Part shown: piece by piece, positions 14,021-15,230 of the stretch | How the letters are laid out: every line of letters starts with the position of its first letter | How positions within the stretch are numbered: position 1 is the first letter of the stretch | DNA from: Actinomycetes bacterium | GTDB lineage: Bacteria > Actinomycetota > Acidimicrobiia > Acidimicrobiales > JAJYPT01 | DNA length: 15,230 nt | Assembly (NCBI GenBank): GCA_021795135.1 | Contig: JAJYPT010000023.1 | Span: 1 to 15,230 of the forward strand | Direction of reading: 5' to 3' | Translations under genes and position numbers: made by a program | Notes under the pieces: model-generated | The model's input: the letters and a program-made list of their open reading frames with translations, nothing else | Told to the model about the DNA's origin: nothing | Database searches by the model: none

Positions 14021-14689
14021 TTATGGGTTAGCTCCTGGTTCAATAGGAGATACATACAAAGGCCCACAAGGAGCAAGCAATTGGGTGACTTTGGCAGTGG
14101 ATGAATCGTTAGGTGGAGTGATACCAACAGTGGTTGCAGTTACGCAAGAATTACTTCCATTGCCAAGACTGAAGCCAAGGTAAAAAGAAGCCACTCCTCC
14201 AGGAGATAATGTAACTTGGCTTGGAGCAGGTAGGTGAAAAGTAGGTCCAGCTCCGTCATTTACTTGTATTGGAACAGCTGTACCATTACTTGCCCATAGG
14301 CTTATTTTTGGATACCCAATGATGGGACAACTTTGTGAGGAAATATTAGTCAAAGTATAAGTAATTTGAGCCTTACCAGGAACAGCAGCACTGTTAGACC
14401 TTTGAATGTTAAGTTGTGAAACATGACAGCGAGGAGGACCAGGAGTCGCAGTAGGTGCAGCTGTTGTAGTAGTTGTAGGTGCAGCTGTTGTAGTAGTTGA
14501 AACAGACGCAGTTGTTGTAGTAGTTGAAGCAGACGCAGCTGTTGTTGTGGTAGATGCAGTTGAAGAAGTCTTATTTGAAGGCGCTTTAGATATATTTGCT
14601 TTATTGCCGTGAGAACTTATTGAGCAAGCACTAAGGGTAAGGGCTGATAGAACAATTACAGAAGATAACTTGCTGGTATGAGTTTTCAT
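14021..14689 (-). CDS. Secreted lipoprotein with Thr/Ala-rich linker and DUF4232-like domain
   Basis: The 222-residue protein starts with a lipoprotein signal peptide (KLSSVIVLSALTLSAC; lipobox LSAC, lipidated C22). A low-complexity Thr/Ser/Ala/Pro linker follows (about 40-86), then a C-terminal domain (about 87-222) with the pattern of DUF4232: RCHVSQL, TLTNISSQSCPIIGYPKISLWASNG and a second half with two more cysteines. The domain cysteines C88, C121, C182 and C208 could form two disulphides. Such proteins are common in actinobacteria and sit outside the membrane; their role is unknown. The gene starts 16 nt after the phosphatase gene on the same strand, so both may form one transcript. The spacing of AAAGGA to the ATG (about 12 nt) is long. 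Confidence 0.82.
   Translation of the reverse strand: MKTHTSKLSSVIVLSALTLSACSISSHGNKANISKAPSNKTSSTASTTTTAASASTTTTTASVSTTTTAAPTTTTTAAPTATPGPPRCHVSQLNIQRSNSAAVPGKAQITYTLTNISSQSCPIIGYPKISLWASNGTAVPIQVNDGAGPTFHLPAPSQVTLSPGGVASFYLGFSLGNGSNSCVTATTVGITPPNDSSTAKVTQLLAPCGPLYVSPIEPGANP
14447..14560 (-). repeat. Degenerate tandem repeat encoding the Thr/Ala linker
   Basis: Within the lipoprotein gene the segment GCAGCTGTTGTAGTAGTTG (plus-strand sense) recurs about four times with period near 24-30 nt and small changes, for example GCAGTTGTTGTAGTAGTTG and GCAGCTGTTGTTGTGGTAG. Translated, it gives runs of TTTT separated by AA, AS or AP. Such repeats readily change copy number by slippage, so the linker length may vary among strains. 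Confidence 0.75.
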
Positions 14690-14705
14690 AGGAGTAAATA
14701 ATCCT

Positions 14706-15230
14706 TTATGTTAATTTTAGGTGACTATTATTGTTCTCGGCTTCTAATAGCAAATCCATAAGGTTTTTTCTGATTTGAGGATTAGAAGCCACTATCATTT
14801 CGGAAGAGGCTTCCTTATCACCAAGACCTGAAACAATAGCACCAGCTTCTTGAGCTATTAAAACTCCAGCCGCAAAATCCCATAGTTTTAACCCGCTTTC
14901 ATAATAACCATCTAAACGTCCACTTGCTACCCAACATAGATCTAAGGCTGCTGAGCCTGCTCTTCGAATATCTCTTATATTTGGAATAATGTGGGTTAAA
15001 ATCTGAGCTTGTTGAGTCCTTTTTTGGGAATCATAGCTAAATCCTGTGGCTATTAAAGATTGCTGTAACAAATTTTGTTTATTTACTGAAATTTTTGTTT
15101 GATTGCAAAAAGCGCCCTGATTGCTAATTGCCCAAAATGTTTCTTTTTTGGTGGGATCTCTTACTACTCCGATAATGGGGGATTCATTAAAATAAATCCC
15201 TATTGAAACTGAAAAGTTAGAAAAATTATA
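14706..15230 (-). CDS. Inositol monophosphatase-family phosphatase, C-terminal part
   Basis: The frame is open to the right edge of the window, so the gene begins outside; 174 C-terminal residues are visible. They match the inositol monophosphatase / SuhB family of Mg-dependent sugar or inositol phosphatases: FSVSIGIYFNESPIIGVVRDP after the (missing) DGT motif, QGAFCNQTKISV, RRAGSAALDLCWVASGRLDGYYE, and the metal-binding motif LKLWDFAAGVLIAQEAGA with the second-site Asp. The N-terminal metal motif (DPxDGT) is not in view. Substrate could be inositol phosphate, histidinol phosphate, fructose-1,6-bisphosphate or PAP; the family cannot be resolved from this part. The lipoprotein gene follows 16 nt downstream on the same strand. 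Confidence 0.9.
   Translation of the reverse strand, partial: YNFSNFSVSIGIYFNESPIIGVVRDPTKKETFWAISNQGAFCNQTKISVNKQNLLQQSLIATGFSYDSQKRTQQAQILTHIIPNIRDIRRAGSAALDLCWVASGRLDGYYESGLKLWDFAAGVLIAQEAGAIVSGLGDKEASSEMIVASNPQIRKNLMDLLLEAENNNSHLKLT

Noticed and set aside
14447..14560. Repeats resembling a CRISPR array
   Set aside because: Period of 24-30 nt without distinct spacers, and the repeats encode the Thr/Ala linker of a lipoprotein in frame.

Overview
The window reads as a chromosomal segment of an AT-rich actinobacterium. The main argument is gene order: lexA (minus strand), a divergent LysM membrane protein and nrdR match the lexA / Rv2719c (chiZ) / nrdR arrangement of Mycobacterium, and miaB-miaA-dapF-hflX near recA is the usual actinobacterial neighbourhood. 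LexA sites of the CGAAC-N4-GTTCG type, an AhpE-type peroxiredoxin and a lipoprotein with a Thr/Ala-rich linker followed by a DUF4232-like domain agree. The Thr-rich linker and low GC hint at a low-GC Acidimicrobiia-like lineage, but that is inference; no rRNA is present to settle it.

Layout. 1-272: the 3' end of an IS200/IS605-type element (tnpB tail, end hairpin) sits inside a decayed XRE-type regulator gene on the minus strand. 551-878: no gene found. 880-2080: recA with a perfect LexA box, a candidate promoter and a strong terminator. 2234-3547: a DinF-type MATE exporter broken by two frameshifts. 3791-11828: a tight eight-gene run on the plus strand (miaB, miaA, dapF, hflX, dapC, dapD, dapE, AhpE-like peroxiredoxin), mostly with 1-41 nt overlaps. 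11934-12572: lexA on the minus strand, convergent with that run. 12617-12711: a shared control region with two LexA boxes. 12709-13614: the LysM membrane protein and nrdR. 13615-14020: a non-coding stretch with a perfect 22-bp stem-loop. 14021-15230: on the minus strand, a secreted lipoprotein and the C-terminal part of an inositol-monophosphatase-family enzyme that runs off the window.

How the genes work together. RecA and LexA are the sensor and repressor of the SOS response. The LysM protein beside lexA has the architecture and position of SOS cell-division inhibitors (YneA/ChiZ/DivS class), and its promoter overlaps a LexA box. NrdR, a repressor of ribonucleotide reductase genes, lies just behind it. 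The long operon joins tRNA A37 modification (MiaA then MiaB) with the last steps of the succinylase branch of diaminopimelate/lysine synthesis (DapD, DapC, DapE, DapF), the ribosome-associated GTPase HflX and a peroxiredoxin.

Most of the window is conserved housekeeping DNA, and I do not see a wholly new system. The points most worth a second look are the peroxiredoxin that keeps its peroxidatic Cys but lacks the usual active-site Thr and Arg, the 40-bp near-palindrome around the lexA operator, the perfect stem-loop at 13840-13889, the IS/XRE fusion with its possible guide RNA, and the two frameshifts in dinF.
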